From Neocallimastix lanati (nom. inval.) (taxonomy: Eukaryota > Neocallimastigomycota > Neocallimastigomycetes > Neocallimastigales > Neocallimastigaceae): a stretch of 64,000 bases of DNA. The position numbers and the translations under genes were made by a program. The first letter of the stretch is position 1. Each line of letters begins with the position of its first letter. Shown piece after piece: positions 12,252-26,460 of the stretch. The DNA lies in the NCBI GenBank assembly GCA_016946835.1, contig JACVTC010000019.1, forward strand, positions 509,001-573,000, given 5' to 3'. The notes beneath the pieces are model-generated. The model was given only the letters and a program-made list of their open reading frames with translations, was not told the DNA's origin and searched no databases.

Positions 12252-13611
12252 TTATTATAATTGTTTAAAATTATTCCTATTACATATTAAATTATTCTTC
12301 AGAAATTATAATTACCGAAGAAACCTAAATTGTGAGTATTAAAAATTAATATATTATAATATATAATATTTAAGCACTTCAATATATCATTTAATTTTAA
12401 ATATTTATTATATATATATATATATATTTTAATTAAAATGTATATTTTTATTTTCTTAGAGAATATAATGAAAATAAAGTTTTTTTTTTTTTTTTTTTCT
12501 AAAAAAAAATAATTAATAAAATTCAAATACAATTATTATAATTAAAAAATTCAAAAATTTTATAATAATGAGACAATTTATTAAAAAAAAAAAATAATAA
12601 TAAAACATTAAACATTTGTAAAGTCTTTTTATAAATGTTTGAGGCTATTTGTAATTATTTATTTTTCATAGAAAAACCATGTCTTCATTTATGAGCTATT
12701 AAACAATAATATTTAATAATTTATTAATAAATAAAAAAAAAAAAAAAAAAAGAACCAAATAAAAAATTTTGAATAACATAATGATTATTTAATTACTTTT
12801 AATAGTATTGCGATGAACAGAAAGTGGTGTTGACACAATGTGATTTCTGCTCAGTACTCTAAATATTAGAGGGAAAGAACTATCAAGAAAAATGAAAATA
12901 AAAATATTTAAAATTAGTTTAATAGTGTTAAGTTTAACCCTGAGTGGTTCAATTCATTGCCATTGCTCTAACCATTATGTCAGAATTTCCATTTCAAAAA
13001 ATTATAAAACTTCATTATAATAACACTAAATCTGAGTATCGTTAAGTGGAGGTTTTCTTTGTTTAGGCTAAAATTTTCATAAATGTACAGGAATTTAAAT
13101 GTATAGAAGAGCCATCATCTATTCTGTTGTTTGCACTGATGTGACTCTTAATCTATTTATTTAAACACATACAAACTGTCAATAAAAATAATTTTATGTT
13201 TTAATACTTTATTTATTTGCTATGTAGTTTTATTATAAGAAGGCTTATTTATTTAATATATAATATTACATGTTAGTTTTATATTATTATTCTATTACAT
13301 GTTTTAATATTATTGTTAGTACGAATGTTATACTATTTAATTTATATTAATGTATATAATAATTATGTAGTATAATGTAAAATGTATAACCTATATCTAG
13401 ATTATTTACCAATTATATATATTTAATAAATATAAAAATTTAAATAAAATATCTATATAATATTTTTTTTTTTTTTTTTAAATTTTTATGAAAGGTATCT
13501 AATTATTATTGCTATTATTATTATCATTATTTTTTTTTTTTTAAAAAAAAAATATTATAATTTATTGTTTTAATAAGTAATTTAAACAAATAATATTAAT
13601 TTATCTCATAT
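10615..13611. other. intergenic region between BRO1 and VPS60
   Basis: No gene seen. The part next to 10615 is the probable BRO1 promoter; it includes a poly-A run (10719-10747). An (ATT)n array lies near 12200-12250. The stretch 12800-13170 is less AT-rich than its surroundings and is listed separately. Short ORFs here are A/T-run translations. Confidence 0.55.
12920..12990 (-). repeat. degenerate tRNA-like segment, possible SINE head
   Basis: On the minus strand the segment starting GGAAATTCTGACATAATGG resembles a tRNA 5' half: it has an A-box-like TGACATAATGGTTAGAGC, and about 35 bases on a weak B-box-like AGGGTTAAACTTAAC. The D stem and anticodon stem do not pair properly, so it is not a working tRNA. 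It sits within a stretch (12800-13170) of clearly lower AT than its surroundings. A tRNA-derived SINE or decayed tRNA gene fits; chance resemblance is possible. Confidence 0.35.
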
Positions 13612-14028
13612 TTAAACTTTAATTGGTGCTTCTGGAAGTCCATATTCATCTAATTTAACATCATTCTCCTATTATAATTAAAAAATTATAAATGTTAATT
13701 TAAAAAAATAAGAATTATTTTTTATTTTAAAAAAATATGTAATAAATTTTATAAATTTTAATATTATATTAGTCATACATCATTCTTTAATGGTTGAGAT
13801 CCAGCTTCCGGAAGTGAAATATTTGGTTCTTCGAGATAAGCTGGCATTTCTTCTTCTTCTAAGTAATCATCATTTAAGGCTTCTAATTCTATTTTTTTTT
13901 TAAAAAAAAAAAAATAAAAAAAAAAAAAAAAAAAAAATAAAACAAATTAAAAATAAATTATTTCAATTATACAAGAAATATTTATATAAGTCTATTATAT
14001 ATAAGACTTTCAAATTATAAACCGATTT

Positions 14029-14076
<48 letters not shown>

Positions 14077-15120
14077 ATAAGCTTATTATTGAAAATTAAA
14101 AAATTACCAGCTTCAAGGTCCGCTTCATCAATATCTTCTGGTAAATTGTAAGAACGACCCAAAGCTTCTTGAATTTCGTTGGCCTGATCGAGAAGATCTT
14201 CCATTTCATCTTGCATAGCCTATTTAACAATAGAACAACAATGAAAAAAAAAAAAATTTTTTTTTCATGTTTAGTTTACTACTAATTTCTTTTATATTTA
14301 TATATATATGTTAATTTTTAATTATTTATTAGTTTATCACTTACTTCGATTTTATCAATGTTAACTTTCTTATATTGTTTTTTAAGTTGTTTGTTTGCTT
14401 GTTTCATAGCATTAACAGTAGTAACAGTATTTCTTAAATTCTCGGTAGCAAATGAAGTTTGTTCCATATTGAAAGATTGTTGCATTAACTGATCTCTTTG
14501 CTGTTCATACCTTTTATTAATAATACGAAAAAAAAAAATATAAATATATATAAATATCAATTTATTATTTAATTATAAAATTTTCATATTTAATTTACTG
14601 AATGAATAATAAATAAATGTTATTATATATATTATATAAATATTTCATACATTTTTTTTTGTTTTAAGACTCTCATAGCTTTTTGTTTAACTGAATTCTA
14701 ATTATTATTATCATTATTGAAATAAATATTCAGATTTTTGGTATTATTTATTATTATTAGCCAAGTTAAAATTATTGTAAATATTATTATATTCTATTCT
14801 TAATATAAATTTATATTATTAATTGATTAAATTATTTACTTTAGCCGGTCCGTCTCTCATTCTACTCATTTGATCCTTATATTTTGATAATTCTGCATCT
14901 AAACGACGAATTTTAACTTCAACAGAATCAACTCTTCCATCGGTCTTTAAATATTATAGTTATAAAGTTTATTTTAATTAATTAAATATGCGTTTATTTA
15001 TATTATATTATTCATTTTATATAGATAATTTATTATATATATTATTAATTTTTATAAATGTTTTGTATTATTAGGAATAATTATTTTATTACAAAAAAGA
15101 CAAGAAAAATATAAAAAATA

Positions 15121-15193
<73 letters not shown>

Positions 15194-15427
15194 TTATTTA
15201 AAGTTAGTTTTCATATTATTTATGTTTATATTTTTATACTATATTTTTTAATACTATGATTTTTATTATTTTTTATGTATTATTTTATTTATTTATTTAT
15301 TTATTTTTTAATTTTTTATTTTTTATTCTTTATTTTTTATTTTTTTTTATGGATTGTATTTTATTACGTTAGATATAGCATCTTCTAAAGTTGGTGCAGG
15401 CTTTTTACTTCCAAATATACGTTTCAT
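13612..15427 (-). CDS. VPS60: VPS60/CHMP5, Snf7-family ESCRT-III protein
   Basis: Seven exons: 15427-15368, 14944-14840, 14697-14651, 14510-14345, 14219-14108, 13888-13779, 13668-13612. All junctions are GT-AG and in frame, giving 218 aa (human CHMP5 is 219). It starts [12 protein letters not shown], as in the family, then has a basic helix ([20 protein letters not shown]), the [17 protein letters not shown] motif diagnostic of CHMP5/Vps60, [13 protein letters not shown]-like [20 protein letters not shown] and the acidic C-terminus ending [12 protein letters not shown]. Vps60 acts late in ESCRT-III function and recruits Vta1, which activates the Vps4 ATPase on endosomes. It lies about 3 kb upstream of BRO1 on the same strand. 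Introns are short and AT-only, several with long homopolymers. Identity is secure; exon edges are by eye. Confidence 0.95.
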
Positions 15428-17117
15428 TTTTATTATATGTATGATATTTATTGTTTTTTTTTTTTTGATTCAGAGTATAATTATATATAAATATTTTATT
15501 ATTTTTTATCTTGTTTTTTGTATTATTACTATATTTATTTATAAATTTATTTCTTTGTTTTTAAATTATTTATTTATTTATAATATATTATTAATTTATT
15601 TATTAAAATCTGAATAATTAGTTTTATATAAAAATATAAAAAAATATCAATTTTTTACTGTTATAAAAAAAAAATTATCTACGAAACAAAAACGAAATTT
15701 TTTTAAGTATTTATACTAATTAAAAAACTTTATTGAATGTCTTTTATTTTATTTATTCTTATTTTTTAGTTCTTTTTTTTAAATTATTTTTAATATAGAT
15801 TTTTCTTTTACAATAATTTTTGATTAACCTTAAAAAAATTAAATTAAATAATTATTTTGTTATATATTATTATTATATTAATAATATATTATAATTATAA
15901 TAATATATTTAGCTTTCATCTTTTCATTATTAAAAAAGAAAAAAAATTCCATATTTTAAATTATTTAAAATTATTTAGTAATAAAGATAAATGTGATTGC
16001 CAATTTTTTTTTTCCTAAGAAATTTCCAATATAAATTTAAATAATAGTAATTAGAAAAATTTTATTATATTGATGGCAGATAATATTATTAATAATTATA
16101 TATTAATAATATAATTTTTTTTTTTGTTTATTAACTTTTATTATTTTACGATTTGAAATTTTTAGCCATTCCAAAATATTATTAAAAAAACTTTTCTAAT
16201 TTGTGGATTAATGGATTAATTATAAATGAATAACATATTTATAATTATGATTATATAATATTAATATTATTTTTTTTAGTGTAACAAAATATAAAATATA
16301 ATTAAAATAAAATAAAATAAAATAAAATAAAATAAAATAAAATAAAATAAAATAAAATAAAATAAAATAAAATAAAATAAAATAAAATAAAATAAAATAA
16401 AATAAAATAAAATAAAATAAAATAAAATAAAATAAAATAAAATAAAATAAAATAAAATAAAATAAAATAATTATTTGAAATATAAAGTACAGATTGAATA
16501 AAATAAAATAAAATAAAATAAAATAAAATAAAATAAAATAAAATAAAATAAAATAAAATAAAATAAAATAAAATAAAATAAAATAAAATAAAATAAAATA
16601 AAATAATTATTTGAAATATAAAGTACAGATTGAATAAAATAAAATAAAATAAAATAAAATAAAATAAAATAAAATAAAATAAAATAAAATAAAATAAAAT
16701 AAAATAAAATAAAAATAAAATAAAATAAAAAAAAAAAATAAAATAAAATAATAGTAAAGTAATATAAAATAAAATAAAATAAAATAATTAGTATAAAATA
16801 GTAAAGTATTAATAAAAATAAAATAAAATAAAATAAAATAAAATAAAAATAAAATAAAATAAAAAAAAAAAAAATAAAATAAAATAATAGTAAAGTAATA
16901 TAAAATAAAATAAAATAAAATAATTAGTATAAAATAGTAAAGTATTAATAAAAATAAAATAAAATAAAAATAATATATAATAAATTTGTATAATAATAAC
17001 AACAATAATAATAATTATAATAATTTTTTTTAATAGTAATAATAACAATATTAATTATAGTAATTATAATAATATTAAATCAATTTATGATATTATTTTT
17101 AATTTTTTTATTTATTT

Positions 17118-17159
<42 letters not shown>

Positions 17160-17396
17160 CAATTATGATTTTTACTGCTTTATTGATTTATTTATTTATT
17201 TTTTTTATTTAAAAAAAAAAAAAATAAATAAAATAAAATAAAAAATAAATATTGAAATAACAATGTAATAAAAATATTAATTGAACTATTATATATATTT
17301 GATAATTAATAGATATCATTTTGAAATCTTTTAATAGATTTAATATTTAATTTATTTCATTCTTATATATTTTATATATTATGAATTTAAAGAATT
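15428..17396. other. intergenic region between VPS60 and CSE1
   Basis: Probable VPS60 promoter at the left end. Most of 16300-16975 is a pentanucleotide array (separate entry). No gene seen; apparent Phe/Ile/Leu-rich ORFs on the minus strand are translations of AAAAT repeats. Confidence 0.6.
16307..16975. repeat. (AAAAT)n array with embedded duplicated spacers
   Basis: AAAAT repeats run for more than 600 bp, broken by a 'ttatttgaaatataaagtac' spacer present twice (near 16471 and 16607, 136 bp apart). A second spacer containing 'tagtaaagtaatat' is also present twice (near 16752 and 16888, again 136 bp apart). The array therefore grew at two levels: the pentamer and larger blocks. Confidence 0.85.
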
Positions 17397-19118
17397 TTAT
17401 TGAACAAATGATTGCATTTTTAATTGAATATCATTAGGTACTTTACTTAAAGCAAGGGCAAACTATTCATGTAAACAAAATATATAAATAAATATTTATT
17501 AATAATAATTTTTATTATCTATTTTAATATATATACATATTAAATGCATAAAATATTACCTCATTTGGTTTACGTTGCTGTAATAGTAACACTTTTTGAG
17601 TAAAATATTGTTTAGTGTTAGTAATATTTGGATGGAAATCGACCTTTTCACTAGATTCACTTAAACTAGATAAACGACTATAAGTAGTCTGATAACCTGC
17701 TTCTCCTATTTCAATGCTATAATCATCAATATCATAAACATTCTTTTCTGTTTGAGCTTGTGGAATATCTAATAAAATAACAATTTGAGAAATTAACTTT
17801 GGTCTATATTCATATATAAACATAAGTAAACCATTAGTAAATAAATTTATTATATATATATAAAATAAACGGATAAATAATAATTAAATATGTATATTAT
17901 TTAATATGTTACAACAGTAATATAATAATAATAATAATAATGATAGTAATAATAAAATAATAATAATAAAAACTTATTTAAAACTTACAATAATTCTATA
18001 TATGGCTCAATCATCATATTATCATTTTCTGTTAATAAATTAGTCATTCCAATTTCGCAAAGTTTCCTATCACGTGGAGATAAGATTTCTGTTATTTCTG
18101 GAATTATAATACTATCTAACAAATTATGTAATAATCTTTATAAAATATATACAGAGATAAATAAAAATTTTAGTCCAGTTCATAAATAGATATTATAAAG
18201 AATTAGAAATTATATTCATAATATATTTAAAATTTACTTTGGTTGAATAGAATCGAACATTTCAAAAATGAAAGATGGAGATAATCCTTCAATTGGAACA
18301 CTAATTAAAAAGTTTATAAATATAACAAATGATCTTGTATATTTTGCAGTACGAAGGGTTTGTAAACGAGTAAGAAGAAGTAAAAAGATATTAACAAGAT
18401 ATGGTTGTAATGATTTCCTATTTTTAATATATATATATATATATATAATAATGATAATCAAAAATAAATTAAAATTAAAAATAATAATTAAATTATTAAT
18501 TTATACTTTTTATGAAATTGTTCTAACAAAATATAAAATACATGAATTTGATTATTTACATTGGAATGTAAAGAAATATATTAGTTAAGAGTTCAAAACC
18601 ATATTGATCATTTAATTTAGATGCAATTAAATTTTGGAATACACCGAGGAAGTTTGAAACTTGGTTGTTAGCAATAATATTAGCGGAGCCTTTTTCTAAG
18701 TAAGTTTTTAAAAGTCTAACAATTGCAGGAATATTACCTTTATTTTTATTAATAAAATAATTTATATGTATATAACATAAATAAGTAAATTTATATTATT
18801 TAAAGTATTATATTTATACAATTTATTAATAAATTTTTTATAATATAAATATTTATTGATAAATTTTTAAAAAGATTTTAAACATACCACGATTCTCCCA
18901 AAGTTCGGAAGGTTTTAATAATGTTGGTAACATATTTTGATAAGCTTCTGGGACAGTATTATTACTATGGAATTTCAACATTTCACCAAGAATTTGGAAA
19001 ACATATGGTAAAAATTCTGAAATATCTCTTCTAATAATTTCTTGGAAATGTGGGAATAAGAACTGTTCAAACTGTTGAACTTCAGCTGGATTATTTGTAC
19101 ATGTAAATCTTTGATTTA

Positions 19119-19214
<96 letters not shown>

Positions 19215-22096
19215 ATATTATTATCATTATTTTTATTAATTACTATTATCTATTATTGTTATTATAACTATTATTATTTTGAATTATATATTTCATTGAA
19301 TAATATACCTAATTAAAGCACCCATGGATTCAAATGCAAAGTGATTGAACTTTGGATTACTTGGATTTACACTTATAGTTCCAATAATATTAGTTAACTT
19401 CGATAATATTTCATTAATAAATGGAACAATATCATTATGACTGGTAATAATAACTCTTGTAATTGCTTTTTATTATAATGATTAATAAAAATTTAAAAAG
19501 TAAAATTATATATATATATAATTTATATATATGTATGTGTTAAAATAAATAAATAAATAATATATTGTTATTATATATATTATTACTCTCATCAATATTA
19601 TTATAGTTATAATTATTAATATTTTTTTTAAAAATAATAAAAATTTTTTACTTTTCATAATATAATCATTTTCAGATAATTTTGCTGAATTTTGACTATT
19701 TTTTTCTAATAAACCAAATAAACTGATTAATAAAGGTTGTACGAATTCGCGAATATCATCTTGACCATATCTATTAAAAATATATTAAATTAATATAAAT
19801 CAATAATACATATAATAAATTATTAATAAGTATTTATATTTATAATTACAATAATTTAGCTCCTTGTTTAATGGATAAAATATTTGTAATACAAATAGCA
19901 GAATATGTATAAACTAAGTAATTATCTGATGATAAATGATTAACAATAATTGGGAATATTTCTTTAAATCTATCTTTAGATTGTAAAAACTAAAAAATTA
20001 AGTGAAAATAAAAATATAAATATATATATATAAAACAAAATAAAACAAAATAAATAAATAAATAATTTAAATTTAATAAAAATATATATTAAAATAATAA
20101 AATTCTAAATCATATATTAAAAAATCTTACTTGATTCCTAAAAGTTAATAAATATTTTAAAGCATCAACTTTAATGATTGGATGAACACTTCCATTAACT
20201 GGAGCTCTTAAGTCAGGTAAAATATTTTCATTAAAGACATTCATAATTGGAATATATTCATTGACTTTAGTAGCACCAAACTTATAAAATTTTAGTTAAT
20301 TATATTATTATAAATATTAATTTTATAAAATAATATTTCAAATAAATATATAAATAATTTATTATTTACTTGTGAAGCCAAATTTTTAGCTGATAATGAA
20401 ATGATTAAGTATAAAGCAGTATCTTTTGCTTTCCAATTAAGTTCTGGGTTAGAGTTATAATTCTATATACATATATATATTTATAAACATTTATATTTAC
20501 ATAAATATATATATAATTTTTTATTAGAAATATTAAATCTCACATAAAGTATTTAATAAAACTAAATAATTAACATTAATTTTTAATAAATTATTAATAC
20601 TTGAAGACACATAGTAACATAGTTTGAGAAAATTTCTGTAACTTCTTTTTCAAAATGTTCTAATAAACCACGAATTAAATCAGAAGAAGCTCTTCTTCTA
20701 GTTTCAGAATCTAATAATAATTAAAATTATTATTAATTATATTTTTTTAATTATAATTTTTTTAAATATATATATACCAGATCCTTCTAAATCTCTTCTA
20801 ATATATTCAATTGGTTCATCTTCGAAAAGCTCTTCATCAGATTCTATTAGTAAATTTCATAAAAATTTATAATTAATAATTTTTTACCAAAATTTTAAAT
20901 ATTCATATATATATATTTAGCAACATACCTCTTAAAGTCATATTTGGTAAAATGATCTTTTCACATATATTCTTTAAAATTTCTGGGTTTTGGAATAATT
21001 CTTTATGTCTAACCGGTTTTACTACAGAAGATAAGAAACCAATAGCTTTACTAACCAACTAATTTTTGTAAAATTATATTTAAATTAATTTTTCTTATGT
21101 ATAGAAAATGAAAATAAAATTTCTAATATAGTAAAAAATCTTACTAAGTCATATTTTGGTTCTAAACCATAGTGTGTTAATAATTCCCATATAGTTTGAA
21201 CAAATTCTGGTAATTTTGGGAAAACTTCTTCATAACGTTTAGCATATAAATCAATAATTTCACATATTGATGCTTTTGTTTTCTCTATGATTCCTGTCTC
21301 TTCTTCATCCTTTTATATAAAAAAACATTTATATAAATTAAATAAATTTTTTTATTTAACTACTATAAAAAAAAAAAAATTAAATTATTAATATTATTTA
21401 TATTACTTCAGTTTCTAAAAGAGGATTGAAATAAACTAAATATTTATGAAGTAATGTCATAAATTCTTCTTGATGATCTTCGAAAAATTCTGGTATATCT
21501 TGACAATTTAAACTATAAAATATTTTTGTAATGGTAAACAAAGCTTGAAATAAAATTTCTAAAGCTTCTTTATTGTTATTATTAGCATCAATTAATGTAT
21601 CTGTTGCCTGTAATTTTATTTAAATTGTTTAATTAAAACAATTTTTTTTAAAAAATATATTTTAATATTATTAATTTAAATATTTTAATCATAATAACTT
21701 GTTATTAATATTAATTATTACAGTATTTTATTATATACCTTAAAGAATTCTAAATATGGTTGTGAGAAATGTTCTAATACAAGTTTAATTTCAGAGAAAA
21801 GTTCATTTGAACGAAATTGAGATCTCCATCTATATATTATTAAAATTATTTTTTATTAACATTTTATTATTCATTAATAAAATATATATTTTCTAATGCA
21901 GAAATTTGTATATACATATATATCTATATATATATAAATTATTTTACCTTTTAAATATTAAATGTGCTGTTTCTAAAATACCATTATTTTTTCTATAATC
22001 ATCACATAAATTAACAACTAATTCCTATAATTCAAAAAATAATTATTATTGTTATTATTATATTATTATTATTACTATTATTATTTTATTTTTCCT

Positions 22097-22134
<38 letters not shown>

Positions 22135-22608
22135 AAATTCTTACTATTTACTTTGTATATAAATTTATTTAAAATATTAAAAACTTAAATATACCTGAAT
22201 TAGAGTTGGCCATTTTTGTGGAAAATCATTATCAGCAATAATTAAAATGGCCTCATTTAATTGACGTTGAAGTTTAACGGGAACATTGATCATAAGATTT
22301 ATTATACCCTCCTTGATTTTTACACGATCAGTCTCTGGTAAATAATCTGGTTCACCTTCGATCTTTTTATTTAATATAAATTTTATTATAAAAAAAAATA
22401 AATATTATGTTCTTATTATCTTTATTATTGTTAGTATCTTTATATTACTTGTGGCCAACGTTTTTTCATAAAATTCTTAAAGTAAATAGCTGCAGAAAAA
22501 CGTGTTGGTTCAGGTATTGATTCATCAGCAATAATTTCTAGTACTAAAATTGAGAAATTTTGACATTTCTCCATTGCTAATAGAGATTTTTCAACTTCTT
22601 TCAATTCA

Positions 22609-22655
<47 letters not shown>

Positions 22656-23068
22656 ATTATAACATTAATATTTTAATATTAGTAAAATTTATTAATATAA
22701 AATGAAATTATAAAATTAATAAAATGTAAAAATAAATTAATATATAATTTTCTTTTTTCTTTTTAAATAAATTTTAATTCAATTAATCTTATATATTATT
22801 TTACTTATTTTTTCTTGAAATTTGTTATAATTTCATTATCAAAATTTTTAACTATTACTATTATTATCATACTTATAATTATATTTAAATAATAAGAAAA
22901 TTTCATTTATACACATCTTTAATCAAATACTAAATATTTTAACTTTTAAAATATTATAGTTATTGTATCAAATATAAATCGAATCTATTATATGTATATA
23001 TATACATTAAAAATAATTTGTAACAATTACTTTTTTTATGCTTTTTGAGTTATTTTAATCTTTTTTTT

Positions 23069-23113
<45 letters not shown>

Positions 23114-23247
23114 TCATTTAGATTACAGATAAATTTTGCTTAAATATATTTTTAATAAATATAAAATATAAATTAATTTATACCTTTATTAAAACAAGAA
23201 ACTTCTTTTGTAAATAAGTCAATTAAAGTAGCTTTATCAGAATTCAT
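17397..23247 (-). CDS. CSE1: Exportin-2 (Cse1/CAS), importin-alpha re-exporter
   Basis: Twenty-one exons, 975 aa (human CSE1L 971). Exon 1 is 23247-23184; then 22609-22449, 22362-22195, 22024-21948, 21829-21739, 21607-21407, 21309-21145, 21058-20929, 20843-20778, 20710-20601, 20462-20370, 20280-20131, 19989-19850, 19770-19652, 19465-19309, 19108-18888, 18737-18560, 18417-18238, 18135-17989, 17803-17560, 17462-17397. All are GT-AG and in frame. It is a HEAT-repeat karyopherin that binds RanGTP and returns importin-alpha to the cytoplasm. Diagnostic strings are FFEDHQEEFM, EPIEYIRRDLEGS, LKYLLTFRNQ, EFLPYVFQILGEML and NLIASKLNDQYGFELL. The N-terminal importin-beta region is about residues 20-95, the Cse1 domain about 150-530 and the CAS/CSE1 C-terminal region after that. 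Introns run from about 60 to 574 bp, one with an (ATT)n array (19119-19210). Confidence 0.95.
19119..19210. repeat. (ATT)n microsatellite in a CSE1 intron
   Basis: An uninterrupted trinucleotide array lies just upstream (in gene sense) of the exon that starts at 19108, so the splice acceptor lies only a few bases past the array. Confidence 0.85.
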
Positions 23248-24267
23248 TTCGAATAATTTATATGAATAATGTCAGAGATTAAATATTTTTATAAAATGTA
23301 TAATAAAATTTTAATATTACAAATAATTGTAAAAATAAATTAGTTTTGAATATATATATAATATTAAAGAATTTCTTTCGTTTTTTTTTTTTTTTATTTT
23401 ATTTTTATTGATAAATTTTATAATGTTTTATAAATTTATAAATTTGTTTTTTGATTGTTAAAAAAAAAAAAAACTATAATTATTGAAAAAAGAAATAAAT
23501 TAAGGTTTTTTTTTTTTTTAAAAAAAAAAAAAAATAAAAAAAGTAAATTATTTTTTAAATTAATAAAAAAAAAAAAAAATTAATGATGTATGATCCTTCA
23601 ATAAAAAATTTATTGGTTAAAAAATTAACTTTATACTATATAATATTAAAAAAAAAATAAATATATATAATATAATCGCTTAATGTTAATCATTTTATAT
23701 ATTTATAAAACCGAAAATTGATCCCATACAACACTTTAAAAATACTTGCAATAATATGAAAGTAATATAATATTAATTATTATTATAATTATAACTAGTA
23801 TTATTTAAACTATAATAATTAATAATTATTGGTTAAAGTAACATTTATTATCATTTAATTTTTTAATTTATATCAAAAACTATTAAATAACTATTACTAT
23901 CATCAATAATGCATAATAAAATATTCAAATTATTTTATTATCTTATTTTTATAAAGGTATTTTCATTTAATATTTATAAATTAATGATAAATATTAAATA
24001 ATATAACATATATGATTTGATATACTAATCATACTTTTATTAAAGTTTTTATAATAGTATTTTTTTTTTTTTTTTTTTTATTTTCCTGAATGATTTAAAA
24101 AAGCTTTAATATTTATTTAATTAGTAATACTTATCCTATTAATTTATTTATATTTATTAAAATTTTATATAGAAATTAAATTTGTCTTTAATTTGAACAA
24201 TTAACTGATAAAATATTAAAAATATATATATTTAGTATAATTTAGTATAATTTAGTATAATTTTTAA

Positions 24268-24303
<36 letters not shown>

Positions 24304-25512
24304 ATATATCGTTTAAACATAAAATAAATAAAGAAATAATAATTTACGTAATTATTGCAATATTAATATTTTTTAGAAATCATAAAATTTATGTGTTTGT
24401 TTAAATGATATTTAAATTATTCTTTATTCCAAAATATAAAGTTATTTATCATTTTATATAAATAAATAAGTATATAAATATATATATATATATTTTTTGT
24501 TAAACTACATTTTCTATTAAATTGTGACATTAGTTATTAATAAATTCAATAATAAAACTTAGAATATAGTTATAATTAAAGGATTAAGCAAAAAAGGAAA
24601 AGTTGTCATAAAATTAAAAATCTAATTAATATTTGATATATGAAACAATTTATATATTAGTTATAAGTACATATATAAATTAAATTATTATATTACAATA
24701 ATAAACTTTACTTGAAATAAAAATTTAAATTAGAATAACAAAATTATATATATCATTCTTACTATTCTTTTCGATTTACTTTATATTCATATTATTTATT
24801 ATTTCTATTGTTAATATCGAGTATTTATAAAATATTTATGTCAGATAAATCATGACATTAATTTAAATGAATTACTAGTTAACATAGTTTTAAAAAAAAC
24901 TTTTTTATAAAAAATTATATAAAGTTATTAAAAATAATTATATATATATATAATTATTTAATATAATAGAAATTTTTTATATTTATAAATCCAAAATTTG
25001 ATCCTATACAACAATTTAATAATAATATAATAATTACTTTGTAATTATAATTCATATTAAATTATTTTCATATAAGTATATTATTACAACATTTTCTAAT
25101 TTTTTTTTTTTTTTTAGCGAAGAGTGAATACAAAAAAATATTGTGAAAAAGAAGCATTCCTCTACTTAATTAAATATACAAATAAATAAAATGAAATCAT
25201 AAGCTTTATTTTATTTACCATTAAAAGAAAAAAAAAAAAAATATATATATATATAAATATATATATATAAAATATTGAATAATGAATTAATAATTGAAGT
25301 AATCAAATAATCAATGAAAATTTATAATTATCCATTAATATATATATTTATTATTTATGTATTCCTAGCCACATACATATTAAAAAAATTGAACCTATTT
25401 TTTATAATTTTACTATAAATGTATACAATAATAAATATTTGTATACATTTACATATATTATATATTTAAGTATTAATAATAAAAAAAAAAAAAGAGTGTG
25501 AGTTTGTTTTTA

Positions 25513-25876
<364 letters not shown>

Positions 25877-26221
25877 CGTTATTTAAATATTGATAAATGT
25901 GAAATACCTTTTTATTTGAATCATAAATGAAAATTACAATTTAATTTTTTTTTTTTTTTTAAATAAAACATTATTATTTCATTTTTTTTAAAAAAATAAT
26001 ATAACTATAAATTGATCATCCTTTGACCATATTTAAATATTTTATAATTAAAATATTTATTAGTATAATATGATGTGTGATTTGCAGTGATGTTCTCTTT
26101 CATCCATTGTTAAATAAAATCGATTATTAAAAAGTATCCTTTTTTAAATCGAAATATCATTGGATAATTATAAATAAAATATTCATAGATTTTTTTTCCT
26201 GAGTATTATGATAATGATTAA

Positions 26222-26260
<39 letters not shown>

Positions 26261-26344
26261 ATGTAAATAATTTTATAATTTATATAATGTATATTAATTT
26301 TTAGTTAAGAAAGTATTGAAAATATATGTAATATATATAATATA

Positions 26345-26460
26345 TATAATATATATTTAATGAATAGAAGAACTTAAAAAAAGAAGAACAAAATTATTAA
26401 TTATATAATATATATTTAATGAATAGAAGAACTTAAAAAAAGAAGAATAAAATTATTAAT
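26345..26460. repeat. 59-bp direct tandem duplication
   Basis: The string GAATAGAAGAACTTAAAAAA starts at 26362 and again at 26421. Flanking TATAATATATATTTAAT and AGAAGAA.AAAATTATTAAT are shared, with one base difference seen. Confidence 0.8.

Noticed and set aside
12920-12990. A functional tRNA gene
   Set aside because: The A-box-like string is good but the D and anticodon stems do not pair and the B-box is weak.
16607-17048. Phe/Leu/Tyr-rich ORFs on the minus strand, looking like membrane proteins
   Set aside because: The hydrophobic residues come from AAAAT pentamer repeats; there is no normal residue mix or conserved motif.
18268-18588. 106-aa plus-strand ORF over CSE1
   Set aside because: It lies antisense to two CSE1 exons and their intron, and has no independent support.
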